Source: Acidimicrobiia bacterium (GTDB lineage: Bacteria > Acidobacteriota > Terriglobia > Bryobacterales > Bryobacteraceae). Taken from it: a stretch of 64,000 nt of DNA. Location of the stretch: the NCBI GenBank assembly GCA_016871315.1, contig VFZE01000022.1, forward strand, positions 26,484-90,483, read 5' to 3'. Below, in pieces: positions 40,882 through 49,072 of this stretch (its first letter is position 1; every line of letters begins with the position of its first letter). The position numbers were made by a program, and so were the translations under genes. A model generated the notes under the pieces. It worked only from the letters and a program-made list of their open reading frames with translations, did no database searches and was not told the origin of the DNA.

Positions 40882-40953
40882 GGTACTGGGGGCGGCCGAG
40901 TACCGTACTTATCGACTACGTACTAGGACTATTCCAAGGTATTATTCCTAGTA
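40882..40953 (+). promoter_or_regulatory. Cluster of inverted repeats covering the RidA start codon
   Basis: Two palindromes lie in the leader of the RidA-like gene. GGTACT (40882-40887) pairs with AGTACC (40899-40904). TACTAGGA (40921-40928) pairs perfectly with TCCTAGTA (40946-40953), whose last base is the A of the start codon. The ribosome site AAGG at 40937 lies in the loop of the second. They could be operator sites or an RNA hairpin controlling initiation. Confidence 0.45.
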
Positions 40954-41390
40954 TGCCAAAAGTGATAAGAATCGCCCTCGCTCTGCTCGCCTTCTCCGCG
41001 CTGGCCGCCACAGCAGCCGAGAAGAAGTTGATTCATCCCAAGGAGTTCCCCAAGGGACGCCCCTTTAGCCCCGGAATCCTTGTCGACGGTACTTTATATG
41101 TAGCTGGTCAGGTCGGAGCCGATCTCAAAACCGGCACCATCTCCGAGGACTTTGAAGCCGAGGTCCGCCAGACGCTGGACAACATCGGGGTCATCCTGAA
41201 GGAAGCCGGCTACAGCTTCGAAGACGTCGTCTCCTCCAACGTCTACCTCACCGACATGGAGTTGTTCCAGCGGATGAACGCGGTCTACATCACCTATTTC
41301 AAGGAACCGCGCCCGGTACGCACGACCGTCGGGGTGGCCAAGCTGGTCGGGAAGGCGCGGATCGAGATCACGGTGATCGCCAAAAAGTAG
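40953..41390 (+). CDS. Exported RidA/YjgF-like enamine deaminase
   Basis: A 145-residue protein: a signal peptide (ALALLAFSALAATAAEK) followed by a complete RidA domain. Conserved features are FSPGILVDGTLYVAGQVG, the Thr-rich DFEAEVRQTLDNI, VVSSNVYLTDM and the C-terminal PRPVRTTVGVAKL with the substrate-binding Arg. Classical RidA proteins are cytoplasmic and hydrolyse reactive enamines or imines; this one is predicted to be periplasmic or surface-bound. The start at 40953 places the signal peptide first; an earlier in-frame start would pass through the palindrome cluster. Its stop codon lies in a 12-bp tandem repeat. Confidence 0.87.
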   Translation: MPKVIRIALALLAFSALAATAAEKKLIHPKEFPKGRPFSPGILVDGTLYVAGQVGADLKTGTISEDFEAEVRQTLDNIGVILKEAGYSFEDVVSSNVYLTDMELFQRMNAVYITYFKEPRPVRTTVGVAKLVGKARIEITVIAKK

Positions 41391-41414
41391 GCCAAAAAGT
41401 AGGCCAAAAAGTAG
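41379..41414 (+). repeat. Three tandem 12-bp copies including the RidA stop codon
   Basis: GCCAAAAAGTAG is present three times without mismatch. The first copy encodes the last three residues and the stop of the RidA-like gene. It looks like slipped-strand duplication and gives triple in-frame stops, just before the promoter of the receptor gene. Confidence 0.9.
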
Positions 41415-41417
41415 GCA

Positions 41418-41446
41418 TTGACAGGCTGCGGAAAAAGCAGTAGTAT
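41418..41446 (+). promoter_or_regulatory. Sigma-70-type promoter of the Oar-like receptor gene
   Basis: A consensus TTGACA at 41418-41423, a 17-base spacer and TAGTAT at 41441-41446. Transcription would start near 41453, about 30 bases before the GTG start. GGGAGG lies a few bases before that start. This is the best-formed promoter seen in the window. Confidence 0.65.
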
Positions 41447-41483
41447 CGGTCTAATTTATCGTTAACTACTGGGAGGTAGTTTC

Positions 41484-44400
41484 GTGAATTCCAGACCTGC
41501 TCGCCTGCTTGCTTTCGCCGTCCTGGCCGCCTCGGCCGTGCTGGCGCAAACCACTGACTCGGTCCTGGTCGGCATCATCTCCGACGCCTCCGGCGGCGCT
41601 GTCCCCGGAGCCGCCGTCGTTGCCACCAACACCGCAACAGGCCTCACTCGCGAGGTCGTCTCCAATTCCACCGGGGCATACCGCATCGGGCCGCTCACCC
41701 CCGGAACCTATGACGTCCGCACTTCCATGTCCGGCTTCAAGAGCCAGGTGCAAACCGGCATTGTGCTCCAGACCGGCGCCGTGCTCAAGATCGACGTCAC
41801 GCTTGAAGTCGGCGACGTGGCCGAACGCATTGAGGTCTCCGCCGCCGCGCCCATGCTCAAGACCCAGGAAACCTCCGTCGGCGGCGTCATCACTACCTCG
41901 CAGCTCGAACGAATCCCCGTAAACGGCCGCAACTACACGCGACTGCTCATCCTGATGCCGGGCACAAGCGACATTCAGCGCAGTCAGGGACGCGGCGGCC
42001 TCTCCGGAGCGCAGATGGTCTCCGTCAACGGCCAGCGCACGCAGGACAACAACTACACTCTCGACGGCATCGACAACAACATGATGTTCATGAACTCCCC
42101 CGGCGGCTCTCCGCCCATGGACGCCATCCAGGAGTTCCGCGTCGCCACCGGCAACTCCGCCGAATTCGGACGTTCCGCCGGCGCCAACGTGAATCTCGCC
42201 ATCAAGTCCGGCACGCGCGACTTGCACGGCACCGCCTATTGGTACGTGCGCAACGACACCTTCGACGCCAATGAGTTCTTCGCCAACCGCCAAGGGCGCG
42301 GTATCGTGCCTTTCCGGCAGAATCAGTATGGCCTCGCCTTCGGAGGCCCGGTCAGCATCCCGAAAATCTATAACGGCCGTGAAAAGACCTTCTGGTTCGC
42401 CAACTGGGAGGGATTCCGCTGGCGCCGCGGGCAGACCGCGCAGGCCACCGTCCCCATCGCCGAAATGCGCGCCGGCGACTTCTCCAGCCACCCCAACAAT
42501 ATCTATGACCCGTTGACCGGCGCTCTGGACCCGCAGGGCCGCATCATCCGGCAGCCGTTCGCCGGCAAGCGGATTCCATCCTCCAGGATCAGCCCGGGAA
42601 CACGCTACCTGATCGATAAGCTGCTTCCACTACCCAATCGCCCCGGCATCAACAACAATCTGCTGGCCACGCAGGGCCAGAGCAATGACCGCGACATGTT
42701 CATCGCGCGCATCGATCACACCTTCTCCCAGAAAGACGTCGTGTTCTTCCGCATGCTGGAGCAGCGCGTCGATCAGCGCATCCCCAACGTCAGCGGCCTC
42801 TACACCTCGCAGAACCGCTACGACGTCAGCAACTACGGTTTCGGCTGGAACCATATCTTCAGTCCGACCACCGTGCTGGAGGTGAAGTACGGCTTCAACC
42901 ACCCCGATAACCCCGGCTGCCCGAACTTCACCGACGGCCTCACTCGCGCCGGCATCCTGAAAGAGGCAGGTGTTTCCGTCTTCGACATGGAGGCGCTCTG
43001 CGACACACGCGCCACCTTCACTCCCCAGGGATTCATGGGAGCCGGCGGCGGCGGCGGCGAAACCATTCTTGACCGCAACCACAGTTTCGAAGGCAAGCTG
43101 TCGAAGGTCATGGGCCGGCATTCCTTCCGGATGGGCGGCACTTTCACCCGCCGCGCCATGGATGCTCAGTATTCCAATCCCACGAACGGGAACACCGATT
43201 TCTGGACGTCTCTCACCGCGTCTGACAACGACGCCCGCGCCGGACACTCCGTCGCCACCATGCTGCTCGGTTACCCCAGCTACCTCCGCCGCGGCTTCTC
43301 CATCCCCCGCCTGTTCGCACGCCAGCCACACTTTGAGGCCTTCTTCCAGGACGACTGGCGCATCACGGACCGGCTGACTCTGAACGTCGGTCTGCGCTGG
43401 GAATCCGGCATCCGCCCCTGGGATGTCAACGACGCGCTCGGCAACCTGATGGTGACGCGCGACGCCGGCGGCTACAAGGCGGAGCTGATGTGGGCCGGCA
43501 TCAACCCGCTGCCCAACCCGGCAACGGGCCAGGTGAATTCGCCTCCCAAGACGCTCGGTTACGGGCGCAGCCTGATGCGCAACGACATGAACAACTTCGC
43601 TCCTCGCCTCGGTATCGCCTACCAGGCCACGCGCAAGACCGTCGTCCGCGCCGGCGCCGGAGTCTTCTACAACTCCACCTTCATGCAGGAGATCAACGAC
43701 CTGCGCAAGTTCTGGCCCTACCTGCCCCAGCAGGAGATCAGCTTCAATCGCGGTACCATCCCCGATTTCAAGATCACCGATCAGGGCCCCGGCTTCGGCA
43801 GCACGCAAGCCATCGGCGGCTGGCCGCAGAATCCGGAGAACCGCTCGCCTTATTCGCAGCAGTGGAACCTGTTTGTGCAGCATCAGGCGATGAAGGACAT
43901 GACCGTCGAGGTCGGCTACGTCGGCTCCTCCAACCGCAAGCAGATCGGCTATCACGGCTGGAACAACGCGGTACGCCCCGGACCAGGTCCGGTGGACCCG
44001 CGCCGTCTGCTGGCCGCATCCGGCTTCACCGGCAACATGGATGGCGGCTCCAACAAGTTCAACTCCGAATACAACGCCCTCCAGCTCAGCCTCAACAAGC
44101 GCTTCTCCAACGGCATGCAGCTCATCTCCAACTACACCTGGGGAAGATGCATGGATGACCAGTCCTCGCTCGCCGAAGGCAAGTATCAGGACTTCCTCAA
44201 CACACGCGCCGATTGGTCCCGCTGCAGCTACGACATCACCCAGGCCTTCAAGCTCGGCTACGTGTATGACCTCCCCTTCGGCCGCGGACGCCGTTTCGGA
44301 ACTGCATGGAATCGCGTGCTGGACGCGGCGCTGGGCGGCTGGGCGGTCGAAGGCATCGTGCAGTGGCAGACCGGAACCGTCTCCAACGTCCGCACCGGCC

Positions 44401-44783
44401 AGGATCGCGCCAACGTCGGCAACACGCGCGAGCGTCCCAACGTGCTCCGCAGTCCGAACCTCGACAAGGGCCAGCGCACCGTCGACCGCTGGTTTGACAC
44501 TTCCGCCTTCGTGCTTCCGGAGCCGTTCACCTGGGGCAACGCCGGCGCCTACCTGGTGGATGACGACGGCCGCCGCGTCTTCGATGTCTCGATCGCCAAG
44601 CGCTTCCGTCTCAGCGAGGGCCACTCGCTGGAGCTCCGCGGCGAGTTCTTCAACTTCCCCAACCATCCCAACTTCGGCGCGCCGGGTTCGGGAGGCTACA
44701 TCATCAACACGCCTGGTTTCGGCGTGATCAACTCCGCCACCGCCCCACGGCAGATTCAGTTCGCGCTGCGCTACGCGTTTTAG
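41484..44783 (+). CDS. Oar-like TonB-dependent outer-membrane receptor, full length
   Basis: A 1099-residue receptor. A signal peptide (LLAFAVLAASAVLAQ) is followed by a carboxypeptidase-regulatory-like domain at about 25-110 (GIISDASGGAVPGAAVVATN, STGAYRIGPLTPGTYDVRTS). The plug follows at about 120-230 (QLERIPVNGRNYTRLLILMP, GQRTQDNNYTLDGIDNN), then a 22-strand-type barrel ending with ATAPRQIQFALRYAF and a terminal Phe. Such proteins import large substrates, probably oligosaccharides or peptides, using TonB energy. The GTG start has GGGAGG eight bases upstream and a consensus promoter. It precedes the CRTAC1 gene on the same strand. A second, shorter relative is at 8441. Confidence 0.93.
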   Translation: MNSRPARLLAFAVLAASAVLAQTTDSVLVGIISDASGGAVPGAAVVATNTATGLTREVVSNSTGAYRIGPLTPGTYDVRTSMSGFKSQVQTGIVLQTGAVLKIDVTLEVGDVAERIEVSAAAPMLKTQETSVGGVITTSQLERIPVNGRNYTRLLILMPGTSDIQRSQGRGGLSGAQMVSVNGQRTQDNNYTLDGIDNNMMFMNSPGGSPPMDAIQEFRVATGNSAEFGRSAGANVNLAIKSGTRDLHGTAYWYVRNDTFDANEFFANRQGRGIVPFRQNQYGLAFGGPVSIPKIYNGREKTFWFANWEGFRWRRGQTAQATVPIAEMRAGDFSSHPNNIYDPLTGALDPQGRIIRQPFAGKRIPSSRISPGTRYLIDKLLPLPNRPGINNNLLATQGQSNDRDMFIARIDHTFSQKDVVFFRMLEQRVDQRIPNVSGLYTSQNRYDVSNYGFGWNHIFSPTTVLEVKYGFNHPDNPGCPNFTDGLTRAGILKEAGVSVFDMEALCDTRATFTPQGFMGAGGGGGETILDRNHSFEGKLSKVMGRHSFRMGGTFTRRAMDAQYSNPTNGNTDFWTSLTASDNDARAGHSVATMLLGYPSYLRRGFSIPRLFARQPHFEAFFQDDWRITDRLTLNVGLRWESGIRPWDVNDALGNLMVTRDAGGYKAELMWAGINPLPNPATGQVNSPPKTLGYGRSLMRNDMNNFAPRLGIAYQATRKTVVRAGAGVFYNSTFMQEINDLRKFWPYLPQQEISFNRGTIPDFKITDQGPGFGSTQAIGGWPQNPENRSPYSQQWNLFVQHQAMKDMTVEVGYVGSSNRKQIGYHGWNNAVRPGPGPVDPRRLLAASGFTGNMDGGSNKFNSEYNALQLSLNKRFSNGMQLISNYTWGRCMDDQSSLAEGKYQDFLNTRADWSRCSYDITQAFKLGYVYDLPFGRGRRFGTAWNRVLDAALGGWAVEGIVQWQTGTVSNVRTGQDRANVGNTRERPNVLRSPNLDKGQRTVDRWFDTSAFVLPEPFTWGNAGAYLVDDDGRRVFDVSIAKRFRLSEGHSLELRGEFFNFPNHPNFGAPGSGGYIINTPGFGVINSATAPRQIQFALRYAF

Positions 44784-44803
44784 GTTGCAGCGCGTTTTAG
44801 GTT
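44774..44803 (+). repeat. 13-bp direct repeat spanning the receptor stop codon
   Basis: CGCGTTTTAGGTT occurs at 44774-44786 and 44791-44803. The first copy carries the last residues and the stop codon of the receptor. This resembles the stop-codon repeat at 41379 of the preceding gene. Confidence 0.75.
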
Positions 44804-44814
44804 AAGGTGGAGCG

Positions 44815-46521
44815 GTGCGAGCCTTCGTTCCGCTCCTCGCCTTACTCTGCCAGCCGGCGCACGCTCAGGGAGTGGCCAGTGGCAACCTCCCAGCCGCACC
44901 CAAGCCAAAGCTCTCCGGACGCCCCTTTCCCGCCACCTTCACCGACGTAGCTGCCTCCGCAGGCCTCACGATGAAGTTCGTCCTGGGCCGTGCCGGAACC
45001 AAGAAATACATCGTCGAGGCCAACGGCTCCGGCGCCGCTTTTCTCGACTATGACGCCGATGGGCTGCTCGATATCTTCCTCGTCAACGGCAGCCGCTTTG
45101 AGCCATTCCCCAAAGGCCAGGAACCCATCAGCCGTCTTTACCGTAACGCTGGCGGCGGCAAATTCATCGACGTCACCGCGCAAACCGGCGCCGGGCGCAG
45201 CGGCTGGGGTAACGGCGTTTGCGCCGGCGACTTTGACGCAGACGGGCATACCGATCTCTATGTCACCTATTGGGGCGCCAACTCGCTCTATCGCAACAAG
45301 GCCGGAGCGGGCTTTGAGGATGTCGCTCCACGCGCCGGCGTTACCGGCCCGCCCGCGGAATGGAGCACCGGCTGCACCTTTCTCGACTATGATCGCGATG
45401 GACTGCTGGACCTGGCCGTTTCCAGCTACGCCGGCTTTGACGTGAAAAAGGTTCCGCTGCCCGGCGCGCAACCCTGGTGCCTATTCAAGGAGACCCCGGT
45501 GTTTTGCGGCCCGCGCGGCCTCCCGCACGGCCGCATCACTCTCTACCGCAACGTCGGCAAGGGCGCCTTTGAAGATGTCAGCTCGAAAACCGGCATCGCG
45601 GACGCGACTCCCTGCTACGGTTTCACGATGATTGCCGCCGATCTCAACACCGACGGATGGACCGACCTATACGTCGCATGCGATTCCACGCCGAGCCTCT
45701 ACTTCCGCAATCAAAAGGACGGCACCTTTCGCGAGCTGGCCACCGAAGCAGGACTCGCCTATAGCGAGCACGGCGCTGAGCAGGCCGGCATGGGCCTGGC
45801 CATTGGCGACTACGACAACGACGGCTGGCTCGACGCCACAAAAACCAACTTCATCCGCGACTATCCCAACCTCTACCGCAACCTCGGCAAGGGCATTTTT
45901 GAGGACCTGGTGCTGCGCGCCGGACTCGCCGTCAATCCGCAATACGTTCTGTGGGGCACGGGGCTGGAGGATTTCGATAACGACGGCTGGAAGGACCTGT
46001 TTCAAGTGGGCGGACACGTCTACCCGGAGATCGAGCGCAAATACCCGGGCGAAGCCTACGCGAATCCGCGCTTGGTCTACCGCAACCTGGGCGGGGGCAA
46101 ATTCGAAGATGTCTCCTCCCTGGCCGGGCCGGGAGTGGCCGCCAGGCATTCCAGCCGCGGCGCGGCGTTCGGCGATTTCGATAATGACGGCGATATCGAT
46201 GTGCTGATCATGAACATGGACCAGCCGCCGTCGCTGTTGCGCAATGATCTGTCGAGCCGCAACCACTGGCTCAAGCTCCAGCTGCTCGGCTCCGCCACCG
46301 GCGCCACCGTCACCGTGGAGGCCGCCGGCCGCAAGCAGAGCGCCGCCTTGCTGAGCCAGTCGAGCTTTCTGTCCGTCAACGACCCGAGGCTCCATTTCGG
46401 GCTGGGGCAGGCGGAGAAGGCGGACAGGATCACGGTGCGATGGCCTTCCGGCAGGGTGGAGGAGTTCGGCCCCTTCGCGGCCGATGCGCTGGTTCCGCTG
46501 CGGGAAGGTACCGGAAAATGA
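44815..46521 (+). CDS. Secreted CRTAC1-like FG-GAP/ASPIC-UnbV protein
   Basis: A 568-residue exported protein (signal AFVPLLALLCQPAHA). The chain is a beta-propeller of FG-GAP/VCBS repeats with calcium loops: FLDYDADGLLDIFLVN, GDFDADGHTDLYVTYW, FLDYDRDGLLDLAVSS, AADLNTDGWTDLYVA, IGDYDNDGWLDATK, LEDFDNDGWKDLFQ, GDFDNDGDIDVLIMN. It ends in an ASPIC/UnbV domain (NHWLKLQLLGSATGATVTVE, DRITVRWPSGRVEEF). These proteins are typical of acidobacteria and planctomycetes and are often next to TPR proteins. The start is a GTG; the stop overlaps the following TPR gene (ATGA). Role unknown; extracellular binding is likely. Confidence 0.92.
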   Translation: MRAFVPLLALLCQPAHAQGVASGNLPAAPKPKLSGRPFPATFTDVAASAGLTMKFVLGRAGTKKYIVEANGSGAAFLDYDADGLLDIFLVNGSRFEPFPKGQEPISRLYRNAGGGKFIDVTAQTGAGRSGWGNGVCAGDFDADGHTDLYVTYWGANSLYRNKAGAGFEDVAPRAGVTGPPAEWSTGCTFLDYDRDGLLDLAVSSYAGFDVKKVPLPGAQPWCLFKETPVFCGPRGLPHGRITLYRNVGKGAFEDVSSKTGIADATPCYGFTMIAADLNTDGWTDLYVACDSTPSLYFRNQKDGTFRELATEAGLAYSEHGAEQAGMGLAIGDYDNDGWLDATKTNFIRDYPNLYRNLGKGIFEDLVLRAGLAVNPQYVLWGTGLEDFDNDGWKDLFQVGGHVYPEIERKYPGEAYANPRLVYRNLGGGKFEDVSSLAGPGVAARHSSRGAAFGDFDNDGDIDVLIMNMDQPPSLLRNDLSSRNHWLKLQLLGSATGATVTVEAAGRKQSAALLSQSSFLSVNDPRLHFGLGQAEKADRITVRWPSGRVEEFGPFAADALVPLREGTGK

Positions 46522-47537
46522 TCCTGCTGGCCTCATTGTTCTTGCTGGCCCAGGCGCCCGATCCGGATGCGCTGTCTGAACGCGCCACCGGACTGGCCAG
46601 GCAGAACCGTCCCCAAGAGGCCGAGAAGCTCTGGCTGGCTGCTTTGAAGATCGCGCCCGGCCACTTTGCGGCCTCCTTGAATCTCGGCTTCCTTTATCAC
46701 TCCCGCGGCGATTACGCGGAAGCCGAGCCCATGCTCGCCCGCGCCGTCCGTTCGCAGCCCAACGATTTCAACGCGCGCTACCTGTACGGAGCCGCGCTCC
46801 AGGCTCTGGGCCGCTCCGATGACGCGCTGCGGCAATGGCGCCAGGCGATCTCCATCCGCCCCGATCACGCAAAGCTGCTGCAGATCATGGCCGTGGAATA
46901 CGGCAAGGGCCGTTATTTCCGCGAATCCGCCGCCGCCGCCGCGCGCGCACTGGAGCTGCAGCCGGACGACTCCAGCCTGTACCTGGTCGCCATCAAGGCC
47001 CATCAGGATGCCGCTGATCATCCCGCCGCGCTGCGCATCGCGGAAGCGATGGTGAAGCGCTTCCCCTCCATGGCCCGCGCCCAGTTTGAATACGGCTACG
47101 AGCTGCATCGCGCCGCGCGTCCCGATGAGGCTCTGCCGCACTTGAAGAAGGCGATGGAGCTCGACCCGTCTTATGAAGAGCCGTTCTTCTTCTACGGCGA
47201 AATCATGGTGAAGGAGGGCCGCTGGGAGGAGGCGATCCCGGCGCTGCGCAGGACCATCGCGATCCGGCGCGACTACATCGCCGCCTGGGTGATGCTGGCC
47301 CGCGCCCTCATCGGACATGGCCGGCTGGAACTGGCCAAGACAGAGCTGCTGAAGGCGATCGAGGCCGACCCCAAACATCCTCAACCGCATCTGCTGCTGT
47401 CGCAGCTCTACTTCCGGTTGGGCGAGGAGACTCTGGCGGCAAAAGAAAAGGATCTCTCCCTGAAACTGCGCCGCGAGAACCCGGAAGCCCTGGAATCGCG
47501 CCAGGGCCGCCCATTTCCCGCGGCGGTGAAGCCCTGA
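46518..47537 (+). CDS. TPR-repeat protein paired with the CRTAC1-like protein
   Basis: A 339-residue protein with a short hydrophobic N-terminus (ILLASLFLLAQAP) that is probably a signal. About nine TPR units follow (AEKLWLAALKIAPGHFAASL, AEPMLARAVRSQPNDFNARY, DALRQWRQAISIRPDHAKLL, ALPHLKKAMELDPSYEEPFF, AKTELLKAIEADPKHPQPHL). The start overlaps the CRTAC1 stop, so the two are co-translated. The CRTAC1-plus-TPR pairing recurs in acidobacterial genomes, which suggests an exported complex. The C-terminus is Arg/Pro rich. Confidence 0.88.
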   Translation: MILLASLFLLAQAPDPDALSERATGLARQNRPQEAEKLWLAALKIAPGHFAASLNLGFLYHSRGDYAEAEPMLARAVRSQPNDFNARYLYGAALQALGRSDDALRQWRQAISIRPDHAKLLQIMAVEYGKGRYFRESAAAAARALELQPDDSSLYLVAIKAHQDAADHPAALRIAEAMVKRFPSMARAQFEYGYELHRAARPDEALPHLKKAMELDPSYEEPFFFYGEIMVKEGRWEEAIPALRRTIAIRRDYIAAWVMLARALIGHGRLELAKTELLKAIEADPKHPQPHLLLSQLYFRLGEETLAAKEKDLSLKLRRENPEALESRQGRPFPAAVKP

Positions 47538-47572
47538 TTCCGCCCTCTTGCCGCGGCTCGGTCTGCCTCGGA

Positions 47573-49030
47573 TCAACTCCCCAGCCAGAGCCTGACCTTC
47601 GGCCATTGTTGGGCGAACGCCATCGAGGAGATCCAGAAATAAAAGGCGGCGCAGGCGAGCAGCCCCGCGCATTGCAGGATGCCCGGGCGGAGCGGCTTCG
47701 GCAGCAGGGACAGCAGCACCCAGAGCGTATGCAGCGCGGTGAAGCCGAGGGCGAAGTTCCACAGAACCGTCGTCGCGATGGCCAGCACAAGCGGGTTCGG
47801 AGTGAGCCTGAGCACGATCAGACCCCAAACGCAGTAGAGGGCGAGAATAGTGTAGTAGACGTACTTCACCTGGTTGCCCTCCATTTTCTGCATGCGCTTG
47901 GAGCCGATCCACAGAATGTCGGTCCAGCGGCGGGCGATGTTGTCGAGTTGGGAAACCTGCGTCGGAGCCATCACCAGGAAGCCGCACAACAGCGTGAGGA
48001 ACCAGAAGATCTGGCCGTGGCGCGCGGCAATGGCTTCCGCCGTCATCGCGGCGGCGGCGTTGCCGTCGACGTGGGAGATGCCGCGGATGAATTCGTAGCT
48101 GAACATGGCGGGCAACGCCATGCCGAGGATGCAACCGGGGGCCCAAAGCAGCAGTTGATCCTTGTGAATGATGCGGAGCCATCGCTTCCAACGGGCCAGC
48201 GATCCCTCATCGAGCGAGAAGGCCTTGCCGGTGTGAGAAAGCTTGATGGCGCGGCCGCCAACCATGCTCGGAATCGCGCCGACGGTTCCGCCCATGCCCC
48301 AGCCCTTGTCGCGTGCATAGTTGGAGAAGGCGCTGTTGGTCAGGCCTCCGGCGCCGGCAACGGCGGAGAACGCCGCAAGCGTCGCCCAGTTGAATTCGCC
48401 TTCCGGCAGCTGGCCGAATTTCAAAAAGCCCAACCAGATTTCGCGCCACGTATCCCAACTGGCGAAGAAGAGCGCGACAAAGCTCAAGAAGCTGAGTATC
48501 AGCGCTAGCTTGGTGATCATCACCTTTTCCAGCGCGTTGTAGATCTTGCCGCCAAAGATAAGCGGGATGAAGGCGGCGAGGAAGATTCCATAGCCAAGCG
48601 TGCGGACCAGATCGCCGTCGGCGGAGGTGGGCAGCCGGCCGAGAATCGTTGCCGCAAGCGGCACCGCGGCATTAGAGCTCAAGTAGGGCCAGATGGCGCC
48701 GATCTCAAACATCAGATAGAAGCAGGTCCAGAAGGTGGGGCCTGGGAACGTGCGGAAGAAGCCGACAAAGATCGTCTCGCCGCAATAGAGCGTGTAGCGC
48801 ATCACCGACAAGTTGTAGGCAACTTGCAGCAGAATCGACGCCGTGGCCAGCCACAGCACGCCGCCGCCGTACTGCGCCGTGACCACCGGGCCGAACAGCC
48901 ATTCGCCGCCGCCGATGTTGGCGCCTACCATGACCAGGCCCGGCCCAATCAGGGCGGCGATGCGGCGGCGCGTGGTGGGCGGCGTATCCGGGAGCGGCTC
49001 GGTTTGCCAATCGGGGAAGCGAATGGGCAT
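47573..49030 (-). CDS. Nramp-related membrane transporter without the DPGN metal motif
   Basis: A 485-residue membrane protein with 11-12 helices (first: ALIGPGLVMVGANIGGGEWL). The general layout matches Nramp-family proteins of acidobacteria, but the DPGN motif of helix 1, which binds metal in MntH/Nramp, is replaced by GANIGGGEW. The helix-6 Met-Pro-His motif is also not evident. It may carry a different substrate or be uncoupled from metal transport. Positions of the cytoplasmic loop GGRAIKLSHTGKAFSLDEGS are unusual for the family. It is convergent with the TPR gene and divergent from the acyl-CoA synthetase. Confidence 0.8.
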   Translation of the reverse strand: MPIRFPDWQTEPLPDTPPTTRRRIAALIGPGLVMVGANIGGGEWLFGPVVTAQYGGGVLWLATASILLQVAYNLSVMRYTLYCGETIFVGFFRTFPGPTFWTCFYLMFEIGAIWPYLSSNAAVPLAATILGRLPTSADGDLVRTLGYGIFLAAFIPLIFGGKIYNALEKVMITKLALILSFLSFVALFFASWDTWREIWLGFLKFGQLPEGEFNWATLAAFSAVAGAGGLTNSAFSNYARDKGWGMGGTVGAIPSMVGGRAIKLSHTGKAFSLDEGSLARWKRWLRIIHKDQLLLWAPGCILGMALPAMFSYEFIRGISHVDGNAAAAMTAEAIAARHGQIFWFLTLLCGFLVMAPTQVSQLDNIARRWTDILWIGSKRMQKMEGNQVKYVYYTILALYCVWGLIVLRLTPNPLVLAIATTVLWNFALGFTALHTLWVLLSLLPKPLRPGILQCAGLLACAAFYFWISSMAFAQQWPKVRLWLGS

Positions 49031-49072
49031 GAGGGCTTATGGTATCACCGGTTTGCTGTAGAATCTCCAAAC

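Noticed and set aside
42630..44666. 678-codon minus-strand frame inside the receptor at 41484
   Set aside because: Rich in Val, Ala, Glu and Gly from reverse reading of barrel codons; no start signal or domain.
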